From Rotaria socialis (Eukaryota; Rotifera; Eurotatoria; Philodinida; Philodinidae), in assembly GCA_905331475.1 (NCBI GenBank), contig CAJNYU010002180.1, positions 1 through 64,000 of the forward strand: DNA of 64,000 nucleotides, written 5' to 3'. The notes under the pieces were generated by a model. It did no database searches. It was not told the origin of the DNA and saw only the letters and a program-made list of their open reading frames with translations. The position numbers and the translations under genes were made by a program. Within the stretch, counting starts at the first letter, position 1. The number at the start of each line of letters is the position of its first letter. Below, piece after piece: positions 34,139 through 46,464 of this stretch.

Positions 34139-36574
34139 CAAAATGAACTTCTTTATCTTTTTATTTTTATTTTCATATTTTAATTAAACTTGACCCATTT
34201 ATTTCATCTACACTTGAAAAACGTGCTATTTCTTTTGTCCCATTATTATTTTTCTTTGTGTGTGAGAAATAATTGAAAATTAGTGATTTACTTGATTCGA
34301 CAAATATTTCAACCATAAATATTACGGTTTATATTTTTCACATATAATAAAACGAAAAAAGTTCAACATTAGAAAAATTCAGAAAGAATGATAGATCCTG
34401 AATATACTTTCATACTATTCAATTTTCAAAAGAAACAACGTGTTGAAAGATAAATTAATGGGTTTATAAGCGGACATAACGTGCTTTTTCTAAAAGTTTG
34501 CGTTGAAACGCATATTTTATCCTTCTTTTCTTTGTTTGTTTCGTTCTCCTTTCTTTTCACATAATTGAGTAGCATTTTTAGATGCAAGAAGACAAAATAG
34601 TATGTGAGACCGTAAATAATAAAATCAAAAAAGTTAGAAAAGTTAACGCACAATATTGTGGGCACACATTTTGGTAAGTAGTATGTTGTGACGTTTTCTC
34701 TTAGTTGAGCGTTTTTGTACAAATCTTCAATATCATTCGACGATTTTATCAGACAAGAAACTGAAAAGTTAGTAATCTAGGGGTTAAAAAATAATTTTCG
34801 AAACGAAAATAATGAATTCGAAAAAATTAATGTATTCAAGCTCGTTCCTTTTGATTCAATATTTCCTTACGATAGAATGTGCGCTTTTTATGCGAAAAAA
34901 CTGACTTTTTGCCACATGTAGGGATGCACCGAGACTGAGTTGTCGGTCTCGGTCTGATATAATTAAATGTCGGTCCAGATTACAAATAATCACTTCACTA
35001 GATGTAGCTGCCATCTAAGATGTATTCGTGCGTATGTGTTAATTATGGATGATAGATTAACACGTATTGTTTTCGTACCAGCACTCACATCTCACAATTC
35101 CTACTCCAAACTCAGATCCACAACAAAATAAAATTCAAGATAGGCCAAGACGAAGTATATTCCAATCGAATGAAGTGAAGTCACTGACAGAGATCTGGAC
35201 CAAGACCAAGAAGGAGAGTCTCGGTTTCGGCACATTGCTAGCCACATGCTCATCTAGGAATCAGCAATAGATTTGAAGCAAAAGAAGAAAAATTTAATAA
35301 AACAACTCACTATAGAATGACATCCATCTGCGATTTCATTATTGACTTTTGTGTTGCACAGAAAGAGGAAAAGAGAAAAAGTGACGGTAATTTTCATACT
35401 AGAAAAATAATTACCATTCCGTCACGGACAACGCGTATTGAAAAAATACCACATTCACTCTTTTTCTCAATTTTTCGTCTTTCTTGTGAGTTTAACTTTT
35501 TTTTTATTGCTCTTCTTTTATTCCTTTTAACTCCATTTTCAAACTTTATCTCAATTTGAATCGACAAGAATCAAACAAAACAGGACAAGAAAAAAGAACA
35601 CACACATATATAAAAACGTATATCCCGTTTTATATTCTCCTTTCATACGTTCTTCCCCTCTCATATCTCATCACATACCGATGAAGTTTCTTTTATTGCA
35701 TAGGGATAAATTTAGTACATGGAGAGAGACAAGAGAGAGAAGAAAAAACATCAAAGAATGCAATGGATGGTGCCATAACGAAACACAAAGCAGAATATAC
35801 GTAGAAGATATATCCTAACTAAATTTATATCATGGTCATCGGCCATGACAGTGTTGCCTACTTCGGTTACAAGTATTCAATATTGAACTTTTATTATCTT
35901 ATAACAACAGCTACTACAGAATGACTTAGAAATAATCAGAAAAACGATTGGTACTTTGGATAACGCCATTGTTATGAATGGCTATATTCTAATACGTTTA
36001 CAGTCATTGATCCTTACACCTATCTGATTTTTCTAAAATAGATCTCTTGATCAAGTGGACAGTAGAAAGACTAATTCGCCACTAAAATGCCTCGATATCT
36101 TTATCATCATAAAACATCTGACAGAACAATGAGAAGTATTTTCCCTTTTAACCACACTGCCAATTAAAATTTTGATTTCTCTCGGTCAATCGTTACTCTT
36201 CATTCGTTTTAAACAATCAGAAGTCACCTATGAATTCTTTTTTGTGAACATAAATGATGCAAGGTACATAACTTCCAAACTCTTCAGTCACAGAAATAGT
36301 TTAAATGGCTATGGAAACTTGATGATGAGCAGGTGTAATATCACATTAAGCACTTAGAAATGTTGCTGAAAGTGTCTGCGATTATGCGGGTGATTATAAT
36401 TACTTGCTAAGTAGTTTCCTTTTTGCAATTATAGCGCTTCGGTTCTATTGTAGATTTGATTAAAGTTGAGTACAATCGATCCGATAAAAGGTTAAGCAGT
36501 CATTGAAGCGAGCTGTTGGCGAACTTACAGAAAAAAATACGGTATCGAATCGAAATTAATCCATTGATTGTGAA
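34139..36574. other. gene-free region containing one MITE
   Basis: Apart from the hAT MITE at 34919-35240 I see no feature. Reading frames at 34426-34722 (-) and 35317-35559 (+) are AT-driven and have no domain. Confidence 0.5.
34919..35240. mobile_element. hAT-type MITE, 322 bases
   Basis: It starts TAGGGATGCACCGA and ends TCGGCACATTGCTA (10 of 14 inverted). The exact 8-base duplication GCCACATG flanks it at 34911-34918 and 35241-35248. Subterminal GGTCTCGGTCTG-type motifs recur at both ends. It has no coding capacity. Confidence 0.85.
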
Positions 36575-37348
36575 ATGTCAAGCAAGAACATATATTTAAA
36601 ACCCATGAGTGATCTTGAGCATGTACTTGGATATCGATTCAAAAACAAAGATATACTCAAGCAATCATTGACTCATGCTTCAGCATTACACGAAAACCAT
36701 CCGAAGGCTTCATATCGTGATCAATCCTCACTCGCATTTGTTGGAGACGCTGTGCTCAAGTACGCTGTCGCTCGATATTTACTTCTTAACGGAAGGGATC
36801 AGGTGGTCAAAAATTCGGCTGAGTTACATAAGGGTACCCAGACAATTATTCCTAACGCGATTTTAGCCAAAATTGCGCACGAGAAACTTCATCTGGAAGA
36901 GCATATTATACGGGGCAACGCACATGTAGCTCCCTCGGAAAAAATGCATGCGGATTGTATGGAAGCTATATTGGGTGCAATTGCTCTTGACTGTGGAGTT
37001 GATCAACAAAAAGTAATTTTCGATGTAATCGAAAAATTGTGCTCTGATCGATATCAAACACTGCTGAAGCCAATCGAAACTATTAGATTGAAATCGGCTT
37101 GCGATGAAGAGGAGGAAGACTATATCAACGTTTCTCGCTATGTGTTTTTGCGTGACCAAGCCAGGCCACTTTCGCAAAAACTAATAGTGACAGATAATTC
37201 ACATAAAAGAACCCATTGGCAAAAGCTAGGTCAAGTTATTTTATGGTTATTTGCTATTTGTGGATTCTTGACTATCCTTTGGTTAATCGCTAATTTTATA
37301 ATATTTCAATTATCCGTCGATGTGGAAAATCAAGGATGGGAATTTTAA
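36575..37348 (+). CDS. RNase III-like protein with C-terminal membrane helix
   Basis: ATG at 36575, 257 residues, no intron. Residues 10-155 follow the RNase III endonuclease fold: LGYRFKNKDILKQSLTHAS, then SSLAFVGDAVL and HADCMEAILGAIALD. Of the four metal-binding acids known in bacterial RNase III, three are kept (D58, D127, E130), but the glutamate of the usual LEFLGD signature is alanine (A54). There is no double-stranded RNA-binding domain. Instead, residues about 213-240 (VILWLFAICGFLTILWLIANFIIF) form a membrane anchor near the C-terminus. Known RNase III enzymes process dsRNA in cytosol, nucleus or mitochondria; a membrane-anchored form without dsRBD is unusual. With the missing glutamate it may bind RNA without cutting, or cut weakly. 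Confidence 0.8.
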   Translation: MSSKNIYLKPMSDLEHVLGYRFKNKDILKQSLTHASALHENHPKASYRDQSSLAFVGDAVLKYAVARYLLLNGRDQVVKNSAELHKGTQTIIPNAILAKIAHEKLHLEEHIIRGNAHVAPSEKMHADCMEAILGAIALDCGVDQQKVIFDVIEKLCSDRYQTLLKPIETIRLKSACDEEEEDYINVSRYVFLRDQARPLSQKLIVTDNSHKRTHWQKLGQVILWLFAICGFLTILWLIANFIIFQLSVDVENQGWEF

Positions 37349-38520
37349 GAAAACACTTCCTTTAATCAGAACTCTAACGTATTTAGTTTCTTTGCTCAAT
37401 ATAGCTAACCTACATTTTCAAATTTTGATTTTTTTTGTCATATTTAGCAAAAATAACGAGTTTTAGCATGATAAATCCGGCACATACTCACCTCACTATC
37501 TACATTCGTTCCAGTTAATATTTATTTCAATTTTAGAAGTGCTTTAATTACTATGTCGATTAATAGTGTGATTTAGTTCGTGTATCATGTAATCAACCGA
37601 ATATACGGCTTGAAAACCTACAAAATTTTGATTTTCAATGACATCTACTTTGCATATGGTTTGTAAATAGACGCACGGAAGGTATAACCATAACATTCCT
37701 AGGTTGAATGGTCCATGGTTTCTATAGCAGATCAGAGGCGTGCACAGGGGATAATTTTCTCTCCTGTCCTTGCCTGTCCTGTTGGCTACCTTGGTCCTGG
37801 CTGGCAGCAGGACAAGACAACAGGACCGCCCTGCCCTGTGCACGCCTCTGGTACACACACACTTTCACTTGTACGAAGACTGGCACTTTGCACCATCAAC
37901 ATGATCCCTCGCACGTTAAATGTAGTACTTGGTACCTTCCATATGATCGTTTGTGCTACTGCTTCAGATAGACAGACACAAGTGAATTACAGTTTCTAGA
38001 GCGTATCCTTTCAGCCTAGGGAATTATAATTCTGTTCTGTAGTTAAAATAAAACATTTAATCCAAAGATTCTTTTCACCATTTTGTCAGCATATATTAAT
38101 ATTTTATAATACCGCACTATTTTTTCCCACAAAAGAGTTTCTCAATTAAAGTCGACTTGAATATTGATAGTTATGCCTTTTTTTACAACTTTTATCAGAA
38201 AAATGAGATTTACTTGAAATTATTTTACAAGAGGACAAAACTGTTTCTTGTACCTTCAAAGCTAGACTTGATAGATCGGTTCTATCGTTTTCAACATTGA
38301 CAGAATATATTTATGCCTTATTCAGTCGAGAGTCAAGTGAGTCGAGGTGACGAACGATACTTGCACCTTTTCATTTAAAGAAAAATCACTAAAATAAAAA
38401 TTTATTGTTAGAAAACATGCAACATTCATTATCTTGATTATTTTACATGAGATATTATAAATCCTAGAAAACGAACAACACCAATCCATTCAAATAGCAT
38501 TAGTTACTTAGAAAACAAAT
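37349..38520. other. intergenic spacer with a short inverted-repeat element
   Basis: It contains the 118-base element at 37733-37850. Otherwise AT-rich, with no gene seen. Confidence 0.5.
37733..37850. mobile_element. short inverted-repeat element (MITE-like), 118 bases
   Basis: CAGAGGCGTGCACAGGG at 37733-37749 is the exact reverse complement of the right end CCCTGTGCACGCCTCTG (37834-37850). The interior is CCTGTCC/GGACAGG-rich and can also fold. The TIR style is hAT-like, but I find no 8-base duplication. Confidence 0.7.
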
Positions 38521-41500
38521 TTATTTATAAACAATAAGATATTCTGCATAAGCTTGATCATCACGATATGTAACATATATATGATCTCCATCAGTAGTTG
38601 AATCAAAACCTGCAGGTGGTATTTTCATGTTTGTATTTCCTAACGTACTATTACCTACTATTACACTGACAACAAACATATACCGTTCACTATTCTGTGT
38701 ACTTGGCTTAGCATAATTGTGACTGTAAAAAGCATTTGCCGAAAAATAAGCTCCTTGTCCATAGACTGTGCCTAAAAATAAACTTATTTTGTTTTTACAA
38801 AGAATTCTTAAAGCAAAATCAAACAAACCATTAACTCCAGCAAATGATCGATTAAAAAATGAATTGATAATAAGATCAATTGATTCTTGTCGACAACCAT
38901 GGAATAATTTTCGTTCTGTATCTTTTTTTGATGAAAAACTTTTATATGAATTATATTGTGTATACCATTGTTTATTTTGAATACGTTCTATACGTAGTAT
39001 TGCATCATATTTATTAGACATGGTTTTGTTAAACACGCCACGAATATCTTTATATTCATCTGAATTTTCATCTAATGAAAATCGTGCTACATTTTCTGTT
39101 TGTAACTGCCAATGTGGTGGTAAACCACGATCCATATGTCGAATAATTAGACGCTGTTGTTGACTATTGATACATGTTTCAATATTTTGTTTTAAATCAA
39201 TAATATAGTTTATAGATTTGTCATCAGTGTACTCAAACTAAAAGTATAGTTGTTTTTTTAGTTATCAATTTAATCGCCCAAATTCATTAGCAATATTAGA
39301 AATCAAGATATTTGTGGCAATTAGTCAAGAACGGAACAGGCTAACGGGCTGCGATTTTCATTAGTAGACAAAGGAGACATTGAGACAGATATTTATTTAA
39401 TATCGTATAAAACGAATTGATTTCAAAATCAAGTATTTTTTAGAAAAAATCGAAAAAATGGTGGCAAAATAGTTGCTGTTCGCATGAAATTTTGAAAATA
39501 AGTAAAAGAACCCAGTGAAAAATATTCACTGATTTTAATCGGATTTTTATGCAACAAAATCCGATTGATGTCATGACGTGGGTATCTTATTCCACAACTG
39601 TCAGACCCACACCCATACCCTCGATTATCGGATTATGACCGTGGCATATTTAAGAATCTGAATGATCTACTGTTTCAAATGAAATCTTGTGGCAATAATA
39701 CACTTTATAGTCAGTAGAAAACTTTCCATAGGTTGAGCTAAAAGAAGTGCATTCTAAATGAGATATCACCTTTTCATAAAAATATTCCGAACATTGAATT
39801 GAAAGAGAATTTTTACTAATCATCAAGACTAATTCAATGGCATTCGTTTCAACTGAAATATGATTTGACAGTCGAAGACGTTCCATTTTCAATGGCATAC
39901 ATGTGCGAAAGAGCTTCCGATGTAATTATTACTCGTACTTGTCACAATAATTCAATAGTTATCAATAGTTATGTTGAATTCATATATAAGGCGAAAATGA
40001 AATTTTATTATGACTGATGCTAGGTTTCACATAAACGTACTCTTCATAAAGTCGAATTTGTGTTTATACTGCAGGAAAAGAGAGATGAAGAAAATCACTG
40101 CTGTGAAACTTGAGAAATATACACTATATGATATTGCCATTGAGAAAGAAACAATAGACTTCTACAAGGTATTCTATTATTGTAATTTTTTTACTAATCC
40201 TATCCACGTTTAAACCCATTCTTGCTTTCATAACCTGCACATGATATTAAAAAGTAATACCATGCATAGCAGATTGTATATTCGATAATAAACTAAATAC
40301 TTTATCTATCTGTGAGATATCTTACAATAATAAAATAGTTCCCTAAATTGAAAAATTTTAGCAACCATTTTGATTTAACTCATGACTAAATGGATAGTTT
40401 TTCAAAGTGCTTAATATCTGGTGAGAGACAAAGTTACGAGAGAATAATTTTTTCTTAGCCAAATAGGATGCCCATCAGATTTAAACATAAGAGAATGATA
40501 TAGTCTGTTATCTATATCCCAGTAATACTTACAGTTTCTAATTGAGATGTATACGCATCTTCAATAAGCGCATTTAATTCAGGCACATATTTTTCCCAAT
40601 TTTGATCATCTTTTTCAAATGCCCAAATTATATCTCGAGCAATAGCCATTAAACGAGCTTGTTCACTTTGTTTAGCTTGCTCTCGGTAATATTCATTTTC
40701 TACTTCTGCAACTGATTCTTTTGAACCAAATAATTTAACATAACCAATCACAATACTCATATCGGGTACAACTTGTTGATGAAAGCAAAACTTATAAAAT
40801 GCATTAATAGCAGGTTGTGTCCATTTTTTAAGTACATGTTGTTTATAATGTTCTCGAGCTGAAATTGATGTTTTTACATGATTATTTAAGGCTTTTTTAC
40901 ATTCCTCTTGCTTATCTAGACTGTTAGATATAATAGTAATTGTAAGTGCTAGAATAAATAAACAGTTGAATAGATAACATATTTGAAGTAATTTTATGAT
41001 ATATTCACTTGTAAAACGATATTCCATTTGAATATCGTTTATTTCTACGTTGCCTTTTTGAAGACTTTCGAGTTTTGCCTGAAATATTTCAAAAACGTCA
41101 TTTTGCGTAGGTAAAATTACAAAATTTATTTGTAATAAAACATTGGCTGATAATAACTGTCGTTGAGCTTCAACTAACATTTCATTAGCGACAATATTTT
41201 TGTCGAAATTAAATTTTCCACAGCCAATTGCTGGAAATGCAATCGATGTGTGATGAGCTTTAATAGCATATTGAACAGCTTTACTAACAAAATTTCGAAT
41301 TGATTGGTAAAATGCTTCTTGACTAGTTTGATTTATATTCCATGTTAAAAATAAAAGTTTTCGACATAGTAACTGCCCTGAATCAAGTTCAAAAGGTCCT
41401 GATGATGGTGTCTTTGTAATTGTATCATATTCTCTTTTTACAGAGCCACCAGCCTTTTCAAGTATACCATCACGTAAATATTGTGATGTTGAATTAACAA

Positions 41501-44482
41501 CAACAAGATCGACCTTAATAAATGAATAATAATTCTAGTTCTTTAATAGTTTTTAATTTCTTTACTTTTTGCTTAGCCAAATCACTTGTTAGTATTCTAA
41601 TGGCTGCTGCTGTTAATTTATTTGAAACATGATCTTGTGCTGCAGCCTTAGGTATTTCGACAATTTTATTTCTAATTTCTTTTTCTATTTCGATTTGACA
41701 TTTATATTGATGGCCAATATTTTGTAGAGTAGTATATTCCTTATGTGCTATTAATCCAAAAGCTTCTTCTTGTATTTCAAAACTAATTGGTGTACTTAAC
41801 GAAGCTAATGCCATTATTTCTTCTTCGATTCTATTATGAACATAACTTGGAGCTGTAAATTCTCCATTTTTCAAAGGCTCAATAATTGCTGCATCATTAA
41901 AGTTAGTTTCGAGTGCTTTTAACTCATCATAATAGATATTCAATAAAAATTTTATCTATATAAAACAAATATGTATTGCATTTTCGTAAGAAAAACATAT
42001 CTATCCTTTACCTGCTGTGGTTCTAAACTGAGTTTAAATGTACTTGATGCATATTTTATCTTGATTTTTTCTATGTCTTGTTCAACTCCTCTAACAATGT
42101 CAACAAAACCAAACAAACGAATACATCGTTGTTCCAGTGTTATTAAAATATTCTCAGATCGTATATGATCTTCTAATTTAAGAATATCTTGTGCTAAATT
42201 ACTTTTGTTCGTTATTGTTAAATCAGAGGTAGACGGTAGAAAAATATCAATTAATATAAATTTTTTGATAATTTTATCTAGAGTAGCACTAGTAATACAT
42301 AAATTTTCTAGTTCATTTGTTTTATTTTTATCGAAATATACTATTATTAGACCAATTGTTTCATAACTGCATAGAATATGAAGATGTTCATTCTCATCAC
42401 TATATCTTTGGATAATTTGAGTACAGTTTGAATTTCTTACCCAAATTCCTGTATGAAAACAAATTTTTATAAATACATTTCTTTGGTTTATTATATGATT
42501 TTCATGAATTAAGATCATCACAGGATGAACCAAAAGTAATCTAACATAGAAGTTTTTCTTTGTATATTGTCAATTAGATCTGATACCTATACCATATATA
42601 TATATACTAGGTGATATAACTAGAAGATGTAGCATATGACCAGTATCTTGATGTAGTAATTTGTTCAAAGAGCGTATAAATACATGGTGGTCAAAATTAT
42701 GGCAAGAAGTCTTAGTACCAATGAAACGTTAGTTAAAGCAATAGAACTATATAATGACTTACACAATAATAGGTATACGTGAAAGATTTTGTACAATGAC
42801 ATTTTTGATCGAAATTGCTCAATGTGTTTACCTTCTAAAGTTTTGCAAAGTTTCAATCGTTCAAGTACTGATTGGCAAGCTCGTCGACATAATTCCACTG
42901 GCAAGCTTCCCATTTCTATAATAATAGCATCCTGGAGTACTTGAAGAGTTCGAATTTTTGTCGTGTGCAAGCCAAGTATTACATTTAGATATTGATCATA
43001 TGCTGTATTGTTGAGTTATATCATCTAGTATATATGATATAAATCTGAGATCTAGCTGATTATGTATGAACAAAAACTTTTTTGTTAAATTACTTTTGAC
43101 TCGCCTTGACATTATTTGAATATAGCACCATATTCGTTCAAGAACCTGTTCTAACGATTTCATACATGTTCCAAGTACACATCAACGAGTTCTATCCAAT
43201 GGTATTCAAATTGTTGATAAACCAATATAAGATTGTCAAGCATTTTCTGTGGTGCCACCTATCAATGTTAAAATCTTACTTTGAGCTTTCGAACATCTCA
43301 GTCCACTATTGATTAGAGCTCGCTGCATTTTCCTTGAAGCATGCATGGAACGCTTGTAACAGGCTCCTAGACAAATACGAGTAAGTTTTACTCGAATATG
43401 GTGCTCACTATAATTACATATCACCCCATACATATTATATAAATCATCATTCTGGTTGTTTTCATTGAAACTCTGACTCTATATAATTTTCACAAAAAAT
43501 ATTTTAAAACAATGATCCAATTACCTGCTTGGTCATCGACTAATTTTGTGCCTATTGCTGCCAGAAGAGCTCTTACTGATTCTAATGCTTGCTGATTTTT
43601 GTTTTCATTTTTACTTCGAAAGTCAATAATACACACGTCATTTTCCAGGCCCAATTTATCTTTCCTCATAGTAATGGTCGTTTCAACTGAATAAATTTCT
43701 TTTATTTCAGCTTTCAACTTATTGCAGAATTTTGGATGATTAAAGAAATCAGCACCAAAAAGACTACTGGAAACTGAAAGTTGACAACTAAACATCATGG
43801 ATTCAATGCTGAAATAGAAAATTTTCAAACAGTCCTTTCTATTTCTATGTAAATGAATACTAAATTACAACATTTTGTCTTTCGGTGTAGTTGGCTTTAT
43901 CTAGAAATACACGACCCAATAAATTGATAGCAATGTGAAAGAGATTGTATTTTTCATTTGACTTTACCTTTTTACAACAATCTAAATCATACAGAAGATC
44001 GTCCTATATGAAAAATAAAACAGAATTCAAAATATTTTGACACTATTTGAAAATATACCATATCGTCTATTACTGATCCCCGATTGGTTATTGATCGTTC
44101 GCGCTCGACTGACATCCTATCTGTATTCTACATGCACAATGTTCAATTATAAATTATCATATCGATTAATAAGGATTTTTTTCTTCATTACTATATAGCT
44201 ATTTGATCGTGACATTATGCTCATTGATGTTTGAGATCTTTGATTGGCAAATACTTCCGCCTCCTAATAAGACTTAATAATTTGTGATATTTTAAACCGA
44301 TTTTCAAACTTTTACATTCAGATATTCGTCAAAGTCGCCATCCATTATTTCCCCTTGGCAAAAAAATAAAAAATGAATCATAAATGACGTTTGATTAGTC
44401 CGAGAAATTTCGTTTTCTTCAGCGTAAAAAAAGTGTAATCGTACATACTCGCGTAGTGTTCATCGTGTCTTCTCGTTGACAT
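38521..44482 (-). CDS. PARP14-like protein: KH-like repeats, macrodomain, WWE and PARP catalytic domain
   Basis: A many-exon gene. It probably starts at ATG 44482 (MSTRRHDEHYAS), with small exons to about 43.5 kb that include SIESMMFSCQLSVSSSLFGA. The middle (about 41.5-42.9 kb) has repeated alpha/beta segments like the KH repeats of PARP14. A macrodomain follows at about 41.1-41.5 kb (VDLVVVNSTSQYLRDGILEK, AIGCGKFNFDKN). A WWE domain (IIWAFEKDDQNWEKYVPEL) continues after a roughly 1.3-kb intron as YTDDKSINYIIDL. The PARP domain ends the gene with LFHG (NAD histidine), YGQGAYFSANAFYS (tyrosine) and AEYLIVYK before TAA at 38521. The usual glutamate site is not a clear E, which in relatives means mono- rather than poly-ADP-ribosylation. 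Likely a cytosolic/nuclear ADP-ribose writer-reader. Exon limits in the N-terminal half are approximate. Confidence 0.72.
39650..39898 (-). other. unassigned reading frame inside the PARP gene's long intron
   Basis: An 82-residue minus frame beginning MPLKMERLRLSNHI lies in the intron that splits the WWE domain. It has no domain I recognise. It is preceded, in transcript order, by a plausible AG. It could be an extra exon, a remnant or chance. A CCCACACCCATACCC tract lies just beyond it at 39606-39620. Confidence 0.2.
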
Positions 44483-45648
44483 TATTTTCAATAGTTAACT
44501 ACACAACGACAGTAATTCCTTGTAATGGATCAATGGTCTAAAAATAATTGAAAGCTGTCGTATATACGCGTGTCAGTCAATCTTTTACTCACCGATGCAA
44601 ACAAACGATGTCTGGTAGTTAATAAGTAGCAGCACGTGTGCATTCGATAAAAATAATCTAAGAGAAAGTAAACACTTCTATTATTATTTTTCTTTCCTTC
44701 GCGGTGTTTCTATTTTTTCAACGTTTTTTTGCAACTTTCACCGATGGTGGTGTCCATAGTTAACATTTACATGAAATTAACTTTTTCTCTGGCGCATTCA
44801 ATACCGTAATATCTCCCTACGTGTAGTAAAACTACATAGAAAGGGTGGATATTTGCAGCCCCGCCCCCAGAGGCCGTTGGAGAGAAATTAATTAACTAAT
44901 TTCTCTGTAACGGCCTGTGATGGCCTCTAGAGACTCCAAACATCATAATACAGACCGTGACAGAGAAGCTCCACAGGCCATCAAAATCCGTGGTAGACGG
45001 ATTCCAGAAAAGAAGTTTCATTGTGTTTTACATTTTAATCCCACAGGAATTGCGCTAACAGCCTTTTTATAGTGACACACCCACACCCACACCCCATACC
45101 CGCGCCTTTGTCAAGAAAGCAGGTGAATTTCTATCACGGTTTAACTCAATGGATGATAGATATTGTTCAAAAAATGATGAAATTAATTAGATGAAGTGCA
45201 TGTGGAACATAAATAATTCTGCTAAGACTATTGAATAAAGTAAAGGATATTTGCAAATTGGATTTTCAAGAATTCTCAGATAACCAGAATTAACAATACC
45301 AGTCAAAGTTGGTATTGTGATACATTGGCTTGCAGTGAAGCACTCTACAGCATTCTTCCGATGTGTTTATTCTCCTGGAGTACTAGAAGTTTCGATGGCT
45401 ATCGGAAAGCTCGAAATTAGAGCAGAACGAACAAAAATGTACATTTCAAATTTTCGACCTGTAGGTGAGCATTCTGTATTCAATCGATCTTATCCTCCCA
45501 GATGAACAAAAACAATATTCTCTTAATGTTAAAGTGTCACGTCTGTCGCTATATTCCGTGATTTTCCACACTGTTATTTCTACTTTTATTATTTCCTCGA
45601 ACACACATTCAATTTCTCTATGTGATATTGAGAATATACGCTATACGT
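44483..45648. other. intergenic region with dispersed-repeat copy 1
   Basis: It holds the repeat at 44837-45072 and, next to it, CACACCCACACCCACACCCC at 45067-45086. A short forward frame at 45317-45505 has no domain. Nothing else was seen. Confidence 0.5.
44837..45072. repeat. dispersed repeat with palindromic core, copy 1
   Basis: It begins GGGTGGATATTTGCAGCC and ends CCACAGGAATTGCGCTAACAGCC. The core AGAGAAATTAATTAACTAATTTCTCT is palindromic, flanked by GGCCGTT/AACGGCC. It shares start, core, GATGGCCTCTA and end with 48376-48655 in the same orientation. Confidence 0.7.
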
Positions 45649-46464
45649 TTAGTAAGCGAATGAACGATAGAGTTCTTCGTTCTTTTCCGTTTCTTCCAGA
45701 GTGTTGAACACAGGATTAAATCGTAACCAATTGCGTGTTCGTAGCGGTAATTGTTCCAGTATTTCTCGGGCGATGCGTATTTGAACTTCTGGTCGAAATA
45801 ACCATCGTCGACTATAGCCAAGAACGACCATAGGTCGTGGTTGATCGGTTTGATTGGGTGTTCCTCGATGAATGTGTCGAACATCGCGAATGAGTACATC
45901 GCCTTGTTTCATCAGAACTTGCTGCAGTGGTATTTCGCCTGATTCAATGCGATGAAGCGCTTCATCTTTAGCTAACAGATGTGTTGACGGTGCCATTTCC
46001 AGTGGCCCATTTTCTGGATTACAATCAACAAGAGGAAAATTAACAGCCAGCTGGTACGGTGGGGTCTCTTGTTCCCATTCGGGAAAAAGCGACTGAGTAT
46101 CACGATGCAATGTCTGGTATTGGGATCCTTGGCATGGAGTGTCAGTAGCTAATTGACAGAATACTCCATCGGCACCCACAAGTTCGGAAACAATCGCCAT
46201 GATAATATCATTGTTAATAATTGATACATCAGTCCACGGCGGACGAAACGGTGGAGTGACATAGTACCGATTTGGTCCTCGATTCCCAGTTCCACCTTCA
46301 GCTCGCATAGTTTCTGCCAGAAGCGGTTGAAAAACTCGATTGAGTTCATCAATTTTATCAACTGGAAGCAAGTTACGAATTAGAGTTGATCCTGTTTGAC
46401 GCACTTCGTTGGCTCGCTCAATGATCCATGCACTGTCGACTGCGCGTGCATCCTCAACAGCCAT
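45649..46464 (-). CDS. phytanoyl-CoA dioxygenase (PhyH)-family oxygenase
   Basis: The first ATG is at 46464 (MAVEDARAVDSAWIIERANE); the open frame upstream has no ATG. The product is 271 residues, typical for bacterial and fungal PhyH proteins, and has no intron. The iron site is visible as H-x-D in LHRDTQS near residue 120 and the distal histidine in RHIHRGTPN, with the 2-oxoglutarate-binding basic residue expected just after it (RPMVV). It would be an Fe(II)/2-oxoglutarate-dependent hydroxylase; the substrate cannot be predicted. There is no peroxisomal PTS1 (it ends SFAY), so it is not a standard phytanoyl-CoA hydroxylase. Intronless form and length suggest acquisition from a bacterium or fungus, which remains inference. 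Confidence 0.85.
   Translation of the reverse strand: MAVEDARAVDSAWIIERANEVRQTGSTLIRNLLPVDKIDELNRVFQPLLAETMRAEGGTGNRGPNRYYVTPPFRPPWTDVSIINNDIIMAIVSELVGADGVFCQLATDTPCQGSQYQTLHRDTQSLFPEWEQETPPYQLAVNFPLVDCNPENGPLEMAPSTHLLAKDEALHRIESGEIPLQQVLMKQGDVLIRDVRHIHRGTPNQTDQPRPMVVLGYSRRWLFRPEVQIRIAREILEQLPLRTRNWLRFNPVFNTLEETEKNEELYRSFAY

Noticed and set aside
45317-45707. Two short forward frames upstream of the PhyH gene's 3' end
   Set aside because: No domain or splice context; the second partly overlaps the real PhyH coding region on the other strand.
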